From: Allorhizocola rhizosphaerae
GTDB taxonomy: Bacteria; Actinomycetota; Actinomycetes; Mycobacteriales; Micromonosporaceae
Reading direction: 5' to 3'
Assembly (NCBI RefSeq): GCF_003426775.1
Contig: NZ_QJUG01000024.1
Location: forward strand, 1 to 53,271
DNA length: 53,271 bases
The notes beneath the pieces are model-generated. The model saw nothing but the letters and a program-made list of their open reading frames with translations, ran no database searches and had not been told where the DNA came from. The translations under genes were made by a program, and so were the position numbers. Position 1 is the first letter of the stretch. The number at the start of each line of letters is the position of its first letter. Positions 40,554 to 48,180 of this stretch are shown one piece after another.

Positions 40554-43258
40554 AACAAACTCTTCCTTAGCTCACGTGCTATATCGTCCATTGTGGACCT
40601 GTCGAAGGCGTGCTGGTTCCACAGCAGCCAGGCCGACAGGGTGCCATCCTGCTGCTCGACCACCGCGAGTTCGGGCGACTGGCGGTCGGGTTGGCCGTCC
40701 GCCGTGGGCCAGTCGGCCTCAAGCGCGCGTGGCAACTCATGTGGCTCGGACTCCAGGCCCGGGAAGTGCGCCGGACCGGCCCAGTGCTCGACCCGCAGAA
40801 ACGATGCACCGCTGTGTGCCTGGTAGAAGCGGGCGAAGGGGTGGTACTGGTGTTCCAGCGCGTCCAATGTGGACCGTTTCACCCGGGCGAGCAGTTCGTC
40901 AAACGTGCACTCCGACGCGTCGATGCGCAGGAGCACCGACTGCACGAGGCAGCCGATGAGGCGTTCGCTCCCCGGCCGGGTGCGGCCCTGCAGCGGCACC
41001 AACAGCACGATGTCGGCAGAGCCCGTGAATCGGGCCAGGGTGGAAGCCCAGCAAGCGGCGATCACCATGAAGGCCGTCGCATGGTGCGCGTGCGCCAGCT
41101 CGTGCAGCCGCGCGGCCGGGCCGAAGTCGAAGCGCAGCGAGGCGTGCCTGATGCGCATCACGTCTTGCCGCCGCGCCGGGAAGTCCAGATGCGAGGGAGC
41201 TCCGGCCAGGGCCTGCGTCCAGTACGGGGTCGTGCGCTCCCACTGCGCACGCGTCCATGCCACGTGCGCGCGATACCCGAGCGGCAACGGCTTAAACGGC
41301 ACCGGCGAACCCGAACGCAGCGCCGAGTAGACCGCGCCGAGCTCGTGCAGCAACACACCCATCGACGCGCCATCGAACACCAGGTGATGCACGGCCAGCC
41401 CGAGCACGTAGTCGTGATCGTCGAGCTGCGCGATCGCCGCCCGCACGACCGGCCCGCGCTCCAGGTCGAACCGGCCCTCGCGGTCGGCGAGCACCTCCTG
41501 CGGCGTGTCGACGAGCGTGACCGCCGGTGCGAGCCAGTCCAAAACGACGGGCCGCCGGTCGCGCAACACCATGCGCAACGCTTCGTGCCGTCCGATCACG
41601 ACGCCGAGTGCCTGCTCGAGCAGCGCCGCGTCGAAGGTGTCGCGGATGCGGATGCCCACACTCACCGGACCGGCGTCGCGCGGCGGATCGGTCTTGTGCA
41701 TCCACACGAGCAGGCTCTCCTGTGTCGCGGTGAGAGCCACGTCGTCGGTCTCCACGATCTCCGGGGCGGTCGGTGTCATGTGCCCCGCCATTTCGGCCAA
41801 ATTGGATGATCCAAACACGACCTCCAGCGGGAGGCCTGCCTGCTCGGCCAGGCGCGACGCCGTCAGCGAATCGCCGCCCAGGGCGAAGAAGTTGTCCCCC
41901 GGCCCGACCTCCGGCACGCCGAGCACCGATCGGCAGACCGACAGCAGCGCGGCCAGCTGTCCTTTGAGGACCTTGCCCATCTCGTTGCGCGGCAGGGCGT
42001 TGGTCACGTCGATGCGCGCCGGGATCTCGTACGGTGCGAGCCGATCAGCCAGAAACGCCCGCAAATCAGGCACTTCGCAGGAGAGCACGACCGACGCGAC
42101 CAACATCGTGCCCATCGTGGGATGCGGCAACCCGACGACGGTCGCGTCCGCCACCGCCGGATGCTCGTGCAGCGCGTGCTCCACCCGGATCGTGGACACC
42201 CGGTGCCCCGCGACCTTGACCACATCGGACGCTCGATCGAGCAGATGGAGGTACCCGTCCGGGTCAAGGTAGCCGACGTCCCCGGTGCGCACCCACCCAC
42301 CGGCGAACGGCGCCTGCCCGTAATAGCCCCGCGCGTGCGGCGAACGCAGCCACACCTGCCCGGCACCGTCCACCCACACGTCCGGCGACCGGCCCAGCGC
42401 CGTGGGCCGGTCCGGGTCGAACACCATGCTCACGAACGCCGGCGCCGCCTCGGTGGACGTATAGGAATTGACGATTGTCACGTCGGGCAGGACTTTGGAC
42501 AGGCGCAGCGCCACCGCCGGGGGCAGCGGAGCGGCCGACGATGCCACCAGCTCCACGGACTTGAGGTCGTCGGCGAACGGGAGCAGGGCCGTCACCATGG
42601 TCGGGACGACGAAGACGGACGTGGCCGCGTGGCGGCGCACCAGGGCCGCGAAGCCCGCGGGCTCGAACGACGGCGCGACCACGAACGTCGGCCGGGCCAC
42701 GAGCGAGGCCATCAGCATCGTCTGCGCGGCATTGGTACCCAACGGAAAAGCATGGACCACATGCCGGGAGTGAGCCAGCCGGCCGAGGCCATGGGTCAGG
42801 TTGGCATGGCTGGCGAATACTCCCTTGGGGGTACCGGTCGTGCCCGACGTGTAGATGATCTGCGCCCGGTCGTCGGGCGAGACCGCCGGAAGCTCGCCGT
42901 GCAACACAAACTCCAGATTGGACGGTCCTAACACGACAGCTGCCCCGCAGTGGTCGAACAACTCCGCTGCCCGCGCACCTGGCAGCGACGCCGACACCGG
43001 CACGGCGGTCGCGCCCGCGGCGGTGACCGCCACGAACGCGACCGCGTAGTCCACCCAGTCCGCCCCGCCGAACACGAGCCCGACCCGTTCCCGAGGACGC
43101 ACCCCGCGCGACACGAGCGCCCTCGCCGCAGCTTGGGAACGCTCGTGCCACTCGGCCATGGTCAAGGCGGGTCCGCCGTCGACCATCAGCGCGACGTGGT
43201 CGGGCTCGGCCGCGGCCCGCGCGGCAAGCAGACCGGGGATGGTGCTTAAAGCTGCCAC
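40550..43258 (-). CDS. NRPS, A-PCP-C module with acyl-ligase-like adenylation domain
   Basis: 903 residues from the GTG at 43258, overlapping the SGNH hydrolase end by 13 bases; no Shine-Dalgarno, so coupling to it is likely. The adenylation domain (about 10-438) has A3 AQIIYTSGTTGTPKGVFASH and A5 NSYTSTEAAPAF, closer to acyl- or aryl-CoA ligases than to amino-acid A domains. Carrier domain near 464 (FFALGGDSLTASRL). Condensation domain 505-900 with HHLVFDG at 624-630. The next protein starts with another condensation domain, so two C domains are adjacent. Confidence 0.85.
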   Translation of the reverse strand: MAALSTIPGLLAARAAAEPDHVALMVDGGPALTMAEWHERSQAAARALVSRGVRPRERVGLVFGGADWVDYAVAFVAVTAAGATAVPVSASLPGARAAELFDHCGAAVVLGPSNLEFVLHGELPAVSPDDRAQIIYTSGTTGTPKGVFASHANLTHGLGRLAHSRHVVHAFPLGTNAAQTMLMASLVARPTFVVAPSFEPAGFAALVRRHAATSVFVVPTMVTALLPFADDLKSVELVASSAAPLPPAVALRLSKVLPDVTIVNSYTSTEAAPAFVSMVFDPDRPTALGRSPDVWVDGAGQVWLRSPHARGYYGQAPFAGGWVRTGDVGYLDPDGYLHLLDRASDVVKVAGHRVSTIRVEHALHEHPAVADATVVGLPHPTMGTMLVASVVLSCEVPDLRAFLADRLAPYEIPARIDVTNALPRNEMGKVLKGQLAALLSVCRSVLGVPEVGPGDNFFALGGDSLTASRLAEQAGLPLEVVFGSSNLAEMAGHMTPTAPEIVETDDVALTATQESLLVWMHKTDPPRDAGPVSVGIRIRDTFDAALLEQALGVVIGRHEALRMVLRDRRPVVLDWLAPAVTLVDTPQEVLADREGRFDLERGPVVRAAIAQLDDHDYVLGLAVHHLVFDGASMGVLLHELGAVYSALRSGSPVPFKPLPLGYRAHVAWTRAQWERTTPYWTQALAGAPSHLDFPARRQDVMRIRHASLRFDFGPAARLHELAHAHHATAFMVIAACWASTLARFTGSADIVLLVPLQGRTRPGSERLIGCLVQSVLLRIDASECTFDELLARVKRSTLDALEHQYHPFARFYQAHSGASFLRVEHWAGPAHFPGLESEPHELPRALEADWPTADGQPDRQSPELAVVEQQDGTLSAWLLWNQHAFDRSTMDDIARELRKSLL

Positions 43259-44490
43259 AGCGGGATGGCGTTGGCCAGCGCCTCCGAGCCGGCGGCGTTG
43301 GGGTGGATGTGGTCCCCGCTGTCGAACTCCGGCTTGAGCTTGGTGGGCTGGGCCGGGTCGCGCAGGATCGCATCCATGTCGATCAGATAGTCGAACTCCG
43401 TGCCGGCGCGCAGGTACGCGTTGACCGTGGTGCGCGTGGCCTCCTTCTCGGGGGTCCAGGTGGTGTATCCCTCGAACGGCCCGATCGTGCACACGAGCGC
43501 CCGGATCCCGCGCTCCTTGAGTTGCGCGGCAAGCTGGCGCAGCCCGGCGATGACCCGGTCGGGCGCGGTGTTCACGAAGTGGATGTCGTTGACGCCGAGT
43601 TCGACGATGACCGTGCGCACCCCGGTCTGCCCGTACACGTCGTCGTCCAGCCGGGCCATGCCGGACAGGCCCGCGGCCGCGAAGTTGATGGCCGCGGCGG
43701 CGTCGTGCGTGGCGAAGTTGCCCGACAGCGCGAGGTTGAGCACGCCCGGGTCGCCCAGATGCGGATAGGTGTTGACGATGCGTGTGGCGAGCGCGTCGGT
43801 CCACCGCTGGTTGGCGTTGAGGGGCGAACCGAACCCGTCACTGATCGAGTCGCCGAGCACGACCACGGTGCCGTGGGCGGTGCGGCTCGCGACATCGACC
43901 CCCGCGAGGAAGTAGAAGGAGTTGAACGTGTTGGTCGGCCCGGCCCCCGACGGGTCACCCGCGCGGTCGCCGGCGTACACATAGGACGTTTGCCGGGCCT
44001 GCCAGTGCCACGACGTCTGGCCCGTGGCCTCGGGCAGGAAGATCGTCACGGCGAGCTCCGACAGCGCGGGCACGGCGAGGTCGAGCGGGTCGCTGATCAC
44101 CTCGGCGCCCTTGAAGATGGTCACGCCCGCGTCGCCGCCGTTGAACGTGAGGCCGCGCAGCGATCCCGGGACGAGCTCGGGCGAGCCGGGCGCCGACGGG
44201 ATGCCGACCGAGGCGTGGCCGACCCTGATCGCCTGCGCGCCGAACTCGTTGGAGAGCCGGATGCGCATCTTCTCGCCCGCCACGGACGTGCGCACGATCA
44301 TGCGCAGCGACTGGTTGTTGAATCCGGCCAGGGAGTTTGCGGTGTTGCCCGCGCTGGGCGCGGTGAGCGCCGTCGCCCACGTGCCCGTCCACCTGGGCTT
44401 GAACGTCGCGGTCGCGGGCTGCGTGCCGACTACGCCGAGTGCGGCCGCGGCGATCGCCAGCACGGCGATCTTTTTATGTAACCGGATCAC
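43246..44490 (-). CDS. Secreted SGNH/GDSL hydrolase
   Basis: 414 residues. GTG at 44490 follows GGAGGTAAAACACT. A signal peptide (KKIAVLAIAAAALGVVG) precedes a beta-rich domain (50-200) and the SGNH hydrolase fold: VVVLGDSISDGFGS (Ser), then the Gly, the Asn in ELGVNDIHFVN and the Asp/His in DSGDHIHPNAAGS. This is a carbohydrate- or lipid-esterase type enzyme acting outside the cell. It is the first gene of a leftward unit with the two NRPS genes. Confidence 0.9.
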   Translation of the reverse strand: MIRLHKKIAVLAIAAAALGVVGTQPATATFKPRWTGTWATALTAPSAGNTANSLAGFNNQSLRMIVRTSVAGEKMRIRLSNEFGAQAIRVGHASVGIPSAPGSPELVPGSLRGLTFNGGDAGVTIFKGAEVISDPLDLAVPALSELAVTIFLPEATGQTSWHWQARQTSYVYAGDRAGDPSGAGPTNTFNSFYFLAGVDVASRTAHGTVVVLGDSISDGFGSPLNANQRWTDALATRIVNTYPHLGDPGVLNLALSGNFATHDAAAAINFAAAGLSGMARLDDDVYGQTGVRTVIVELGVNDIHFVNTAPDRVIAGLRQLAAQLKERGIRALVCTIGPFEGYTTWTPEKEATRTTVNAYLRAGTEFDYLIDMDAILRDPAQPTKLKPEFDSGDHIHPNAAGSEALANAIPLWQL

Positions 44491-44630
44491 AGTGTTTTAC
44501 CTCCATTTATGGATGGACGTTCGAAAGGATGCCGGACCGGTCAGCGTCGCCGTATCAGCCTCAAAGCCAGTCCTCGGTGACGTCCGTGGACCGTCCACTG
44601 CCGACACGGCGGGCCGATTCATTCATTTGG

Positions 44631-44661
44631 TACCCCGCTTGCCACCGCCAAAAGTGGGGTA
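44631..44661. promoter_or_regulatory. Inverted repeat in front of the lanthipeptide gene
   Basis: TACCCCGCTT (44631-44640) and AAGTGGGGTA (44652-44661) pair at nine of ten positions with an 11-base spacer, ending 34 bases before the precursor's ATG. It lies in the region between the divergent SGNH hydrolase and lanthipeptide genes and may be the operator for either. Confidence 0.55.
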
Positions 44662-44695
44662 GAGGCACGCTCGTCTATGAGGAGGTTGGTTGACC

Positions 44696-44842
44696 ATGGC
44701 ACTTCTCGATCTGCAGGCGCTCGACGCCCGTCCGGTCCCGACCGGGCACCCCTTCAGCGAGATCAGCTTGCTCCTGTGCCCGTCGGAGAACAGCATTCAC
44801 CTGTGCTGGCGCAGCGAACTCAGCGTGACCTTATGCGCCTGA
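44696..44842 (+). CDS. Class III lanthipeptide precursor, SapB-like, with three labionin motifs
   Basis: 48 codons, MALLDLQALDARPVPTGHPF then a core of SEISLLLC, SENSIHLC and SELSVTLC. The leader has the LLDLQ motif that LanKC synthetases need in class III precursors such as RamS/SapB. Each of the three core blocks is Ser-x2-Ser-x3-Cys, the sequence converted to a labionin or lanthionine ring; SapB has two. SLLLC is the same as in SapB. GGAGG at 44681-44685 serves the ATG. The stop is at 44840. No LanKC, protease or exporter is next to it in this window; synthesis would need genes elsewhere. Confidence 0.85.
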   Translation: MALLDLQALDARPVPTGHPFSEISLLLCPSENSIHLCWRSELSVTLCA

Positions 44843-44863
44843 GCGGCCAATCCCATGGTCGGC

Positions 44864-44911
44864 TTGACGCAACCAGTCAGTTGCGATAGTTTGGTTAGCA
44901 ACTGACCGGTT
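44864..44911 (+). promoter_or_regulatory. Promoter and ArsR-type operator of the SRPBCC/ArsR pair
   Basis: TTGACG (44864-44869) and TAGTTT (44887-44892) are 17 bases apart. AACCAGTCAGTTGC (44871-44884) lies in the spacer and GCAACTGACCGGTT (44898-44911) downstream; the two are complementary at 13 of 14 positions. The ArsR protein of the second gene is the likely ligand-responsive repressor. Confidence 0.8.
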
Positions 44912-44929
44912 GCTATAGAGGAGACGACC

Positions 44930-45367
44930 ATGGGATTTCCCGATCGCATCGAGCGCACCCTGCAGCTGACCCAATCGCCCGAGCGCGTGTGGCAGGCGCT
45001 GACCACCGCCGAGGGCCTGGGCACCTGGTTCGGCAACAGCGCCGAGGTCGACCTGCGGGTCGGTGGTCTGGCTAAAATCAGGTGGGACAGCGGCGACACC
45101 GCCACCCTCACGATCGAGCGTCTGGAGCCACCGCGCGTGTTCGGCTACACCTGGGGCATCTACGGCCTGCCCGAGGGCGACCCCCGCCGCACCTATGTGG
45201 AGTTCACTTTGGAGCCCAACGATTCCGGCACCACGCTGACCATGGTGGAGTCCGGCTTCGCGCAGCTGCCCGAGGACGCCGGCTACAAGCCGGCCTTCGC
45301 CGCCAACACCGAGGGCTGGACCAGCGAGCTGGGCGAACTGGTCGCCTACCTCAATGCCCAAGGCTGA
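44930..45367 (+). CDS. SRPBCC (AHSA1-type) ligand-binding protein
   Basis: 145 residues with the START-fold pattern of AHSA1 proteins: RIERTLQLTQSPERVWQALT, TAEGLGTWFGNSAEVDLRVG, TYVEFTLEPNDSGTTLTMVE and a C-terminal GWTSELGELVAYLNA helix. GAGGAGA precedes the ATG. Overlaps the ArsR gene by 14 bases. In such SRPBCC-ArsR pairs the protein is thought to bind a hydrophobic compound; no target is known here. Confidence 0.92.
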   Translation: MGFPDRIERTLQLTQSPERVWQALTTAEGLGTWFGNSAEVDLRVGGLAKIRWDSGDTATLTIERLEPPRVFGYTWGIYGLPEGDPRRTYVEFTLEPNDSGTTLTMVESGFAQLPEDAGYKPAFAANTEGWTSELGELVAYLNAQG

Positions 45368-45707
45368 GCCGGAAGCGATGGCCACGCCCGACCTGGAGGC
45401 GGTGGCGCAGGAGGTCTTCACCGCACTGGCCGACCCGAGCCGGCGAGGCATCCTCGCCGCGCTCGCGGCCGGCGGGCCGGCCACGGCCACCGATCTGGCG
45501 GCCAGGCTGCCCATCACCCGGCAGGCCATCGCCAAACACCTTGCCCTGCTGGCCGAGGCGGGGCTGGTGGTGGCCGAGCCCGGGGAGCGGCGCCGGGTCC
45601 GATACCGCGTGGACTCCGCGCCCATGATGGTGGCGCAACAGTTCCTGGCCGCGCTCGCCCGCGACTGGGACGGCCCGCTGGCCGCCCTGCAGCGCGGGCT
45701 CAAGTGA
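45354..45707 (+). CDS. ArsR-family repressor
   Basis: 117 residues. LADPSRRGILAALAAGGPAT, ATDLAARLPITRQAIAKHLA and LLAEAGLVVAEPGERRRVRY are the winged helix. No metal-binding cysteines, so it is one of the non-metal ArsR proteins that accompany SRPBCC genes. ATG at 45354 is used; 45378 is an alternative. Confidence 0.92.
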   Translation: MPKAEPEAMATPDLEAVAQEVFTALADPSRRGILAALAAGGPATATDLAARLPITRQAIAKHLALLAEAGLVVAEPGERRRVRYRVDSAPMMVAQQFLAALARDWDGPLAALQRGLK

Positions 45708-45870
45708 CCATCTCAATGGGCAACGCGCCGCGAGGATCGCCGGCGACGGCCGGCTCCCCCCATCTTGATCGGTGTCTGACGCGCGGCCTGCGCGCGGGTG
45801 TCGTCACCGCTTGCCGAAACGTCCACCAAATTCCTGAACGTCCATCGGACGCGAGACTACCGGGGCTCGT

Positions 45871-45901
45871 GCGGCGCCCGATCCGGCCGGGCGCCGCACA
45901 T
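45871..45901. terminator. Perfect 11-bp hairpin between convergent genes
   Basis: GTGCGGCGCCC (45871-45881) and GGGCGCCGCAC (45891-45901) are exact complements with a nine-base loop. It lies six bases past the stop of the leftward beta-lactamase-like gene and 164 bases past the ArsR stop, and could serve both. Confidence 0.8.
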
Positions 45902-45907
45902 CGAAAA

Positions 45908-46918
45908 TCAGCCGCCGTTCACCGGCTCGAACTTCGGCACGAAGTGGCGGGCACCGCTTGCCGCCACGCCCGCCGGCGGGGTGTATTTGTTGACCACGTT
46001 TAGCATGACCCGGCCCAGCTTGGCGTGGGCCTCGACCCCTGGGTGCGTGGCGCCGTAGTTGTCGAGATCGCCCAGCCCGTTGGCGAACATCGCATAGGTC
46101 AGCACGGGCCTGCCGTCCGTGCCGAACATGATGCCCGCCTCGTTGCGCGTCGCGCCCATGGTGTTGAAGTCTGCGCCGTATTTCGAGGCGACCCGGCTGC
46201 GCTCGGCCGACGACATGTTGCGCCGGACGCCGTCGTTGTAGCCGAGGATCCAGCGCATCTGCCGGAGCAGGAAGTCGCAGGACGCGGTCGACAGCAGCGT
46301 CTTGTTGGCCAGCCGCCACAGCAGGTCGTGCATCTCCCGCGGCGTCGTCACGCCGAGGAAGAACCGGTTGGGGTTGGCCACCGGCTGCACGCGCGTGTGC
46401 ACGAAGCCCTTCGCCGCCAGGATCTCGTTGATCTCCAGCGCCGGCGCCACCAGCCCGCACAGCCGCACAGCCGTGTTGTCGGAGGTCACCAGCATCGCCG
46501 TGAGGAAGTTGGCGATGGTGATCTGATCGCCCCACACGCCGTGCAGGTGGTAGATCCCGCTGCCGCCCAGGATGATGCTGGACGTCAGCTCCAGCTTCTG
46601 GTCCAGGGTGAGCAGTCCCCGATCGACCTTGTCGAGCACCGCCGTGGCAACCGCGAGCTTCTGCACGCTGTAACCGTTGACCACCCGGTCGGCCTCGTCC
46701 TGGACCACCGGCTGCAGCACGCCACTGCCGTCGAGCATGGCGATGTGCGAGCTCCAGACGCCACCTGCGATCACTTTGCGCTCTTCATAGACCCTTTGAA
46801 TTCTTCCGGTACCCGAACCGTCCACACCGGACGGTTCGGCCGCCGCGGCCGGTTTCGCCACCGCGAGCGCCGCCGCGGCCGCACCCATCCCGATCGCCGC
46901 TCTGCGCGAAATAGCCAT
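45908..46918 (-). CDS. Tat-exported class A beta-lactamase-like serine hydrolase
   Basis: 336 residues. A twin-arginine signal (ISRRAAIGMGAAAAALAVAK) precedes the fold. The Ser-x2-Lys motif is in GYSVQKLAVA (Ser84, Lys87) and the SDN loop in LVTSDNTAVR (146-148). KTG appears to be replaced by KYG in ASKYGADFNTMG. The usual Glu166 of true lactamases is not evident to me, so it may be a penicillin-binding-protein-like hydrolase instead. A good promoter precedes it. Confidence 0.85.
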   Translation of the reverse strand: MAISRRAAIGMGAAAAALAVAKPAAAAEPSGVDGSGTGRIQRVYEERKVIAGGVWSSHIAMLDGSGVLQPVVQDEADRVVNGYSVQKLAVATAVLDKVDRGLLTLDQKLELTSSIILGGSGIYHLHGVWGDQITIANFLTAMLVTSDNTAVRLCGLVAPALEINEILAAKGFVHTRVQPVANPNRFFLGVTTPREMHDLLWRLANKTLLSTASCDFLLRQMRWILGYNDGVRRNMSSAERSRVASKYGADFNTMGATRNEAGIMFGTDGRPVLTYAMFANGLGDLDNYGATHPGVEAHAKLGRVMLNVVNKYTPPAGVAASGARHFVPKFEPVNGG

Positions 46919-46962
46919 AGGTCACGTAGTCCTTTCCCCGTAAGACGACAAAACTTCACGCG

Positions 46963-46991
46963 AGCCTATGCGCGAATCAACACATTGACAA
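46963..46991 (-). promoter_or_regulatory. Promoter of the beta-lactamase-like gene
   Basis: On the minus strand TTGTCA (46991-46986) and TAGGCT (46968-46963) are 17 bases apart. The downstream AAGGA at about 46930 and the ATG at 46918 fit. TGCAAATTGCA just upstream (47006-47016) is a short palindrome that might be an operator. Confidence 0.7.
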
Positions 46992-47059
46992 CCGATGAGA
47001 TATGCTGCAAATTGCATGGGACACAAAAAGGTTGGCCAAGATTCGGCCAAATTCTCGTG

Positions 47060-48016
47060 CTATTCCAACAGCGACAGTGCGCGGGCGGTGCGCAGGTGCA
47101 ACGCGGTGCGGCCGTCGCGATGCGTCGCGACGAGGCCCGCCTCGCGCAGCACGGTGAGATGCTGCGAGACCGCGCCGGCCGTGATGTCGAGGGCGTGGGC
47201 CAGATCGGTGGTGGTGTGCGGGCGCGCCAACTGCGTCAGGATCGCCGCGCGAGTGCGGCCGATGAGGTCGGCCAGCGCCGCGGGGGTCGGTTCGGCGGAC
47301 TCCCACAGCGTCGCCACCCCGCGCGCCGGATAGCGCAGCGTGCCGGCCGCGACCGGGCGGACACCCGCGGTCACACGCGGCCAGCAGAACGCGCTCGGGC
47401 ACAGGATGAGCCCATGGCCGCGCAGGGCGACCCGGGCCTCGGCAGTCCTTTGTGGATGGACGACGAGTTCGCCTTCGCTCCAGGCGATTTCGGGGTGCAG
47501 GCCGGCGAACAGCCCGTCGAAGCCGTGCTCGGCAAGCAGTCCGGCGCGGTGTGCGATGTCGGCCTCCAGCACGCGGACGATGCGCTCCCAGTGTGGCTCG
47601 AGGATGCGCTCGAAACACTCCCGCAGCGCGTGGGTCACGCGCGGCAGCCAGCGGCGCGGATCGGCGGCGAACTCCGCGACCGCATGCGAGTGCAGCCGCG
47701 CGACATCGCCGCGGGCACGCGTTGCGGGCGTGGCTGTGACCCTGCGCAGCTCGGTGTCGAGGTCGGGCAGGCGCGCGTCGGGCGGCGGCATGAGAAACGA
47801 GGGCTTGAAGTCGTCGCGCGCGGTCAACGCCAGCAGCATGGGCAATCCGTCGATGTCGCGCAACCGCGGTCGTGCCCATGTCGCCCATGGCATGTGCACC
47901 GCGTGGACACCGGGCCGGCGCAGCACTGCCAGCGCCATGACCGTCTCATAGACCGGTGAGACGGCAAACCTGGTCCGGGACAGGTCGGCGGCTCCCAGCG
48001 GAATGCGCAGCCTCAC
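47060..48016 (-). CDS. DUF5937/ArsR-like regulator
   Basis: 318 residues. N-terminal part of about 230 residues contains the DUF5937 pattern (HGFDGLFAGLHPEIAWSEGE), the C-terminal 80 a winged helix (TTTDLAHALDITAGAVSQHL, VLREAGLVATHRDGRTALHL). The GTG at 48016 overlaps the stop of a short upstream frame (GTGA). The N-terminal domain probably senses a small molecule. No target operon is obvious. Confidence 0.85.
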   Translation of the reverse strand: MRLRIPLGAADLSRTRFAVSPVYETVMALAVLRRPGVHAVHMPWATWARPRLRDIDGLPMLLALTARDDFKPSFLMPPPDARLPDLDTELRRVTATPATRARGDVARLHSHAVAEFAADPRRWLPRVTHALRECFERILEPHWERIVRVLEADIAHRAGLLAEHGFDGLFAGLHPEIAWSEGELVVHPQRTAEARVALRGHGLILCPSAFCWPRVTAGVRPVAAGTLRYPARGVATLWESAEPTPAALADLIGRTRAAILTQLARPHTTTDLAHALDITAGAVSQHLTVLREAGLVATHRDGRTALHLRTARALSLLE

Positions 48017-48102
48017 GATGGCGCGCCCGCCGTGTCCAGCAAGCCCATCACGGCCGGGATGTCCGCCGGCCCGCCCGGCCGGATCACCACGTCAGTGCTC
48101 AT
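48013..48102 (-). pseudogene. N-terminal stub of a GNAT acetyltransferase
   Basis: 29 codons starting ATG at 48102: STDVVIRPGGPADIPAVMGL, then LLDTAGAPS and TGA. RPGGPADIPAV is the start of many GNAT domains (strand 1 and helix 1). The rest of the ~150-residue domain is missing. The TGA overlaps the GTG of the DUF5937 regulator, and the hairpin element copy C ends at 48110, right before the ATG. The stub may function as a leader peptide for coupling, or be debris. Confidence 0.6.
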
Positions 48103-48109
48103 GCAGCGA

Positions 48110-48151
48110 CGCTACATCTCTGTTCCGAGAAACCGGAGCAGAGATGTAGCG
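48110..48151. repeat. Hairpin repeat, copy C
   Basis: CGCTACATCTCTGTTCCG and CGGAGCAGAGATGTAGCG pair along 18 bases with one G-U mismatch and a six-base loop (AGAAAC). It is the best-preserved copy, followed by CTGGCAAAAGTC. It lies 30 bases after the amidase stop and could terminate that gene. Confidence 0.85.
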
Positions 48152-48180
48152 CTGGCAAAAGTCCCCCGACCAGGGGTGGG

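Noticed and set aside
43800-44842. A LanKC, LanD, LanT or protease gene for the lanthipeptide near 44696
   Set aside because: I searched both strands of the neighbouring genes and found SGNH hydrolase, NRPS, SRPBCC and ArsR proteins only; the enzyme must lie outside the window if it exists.
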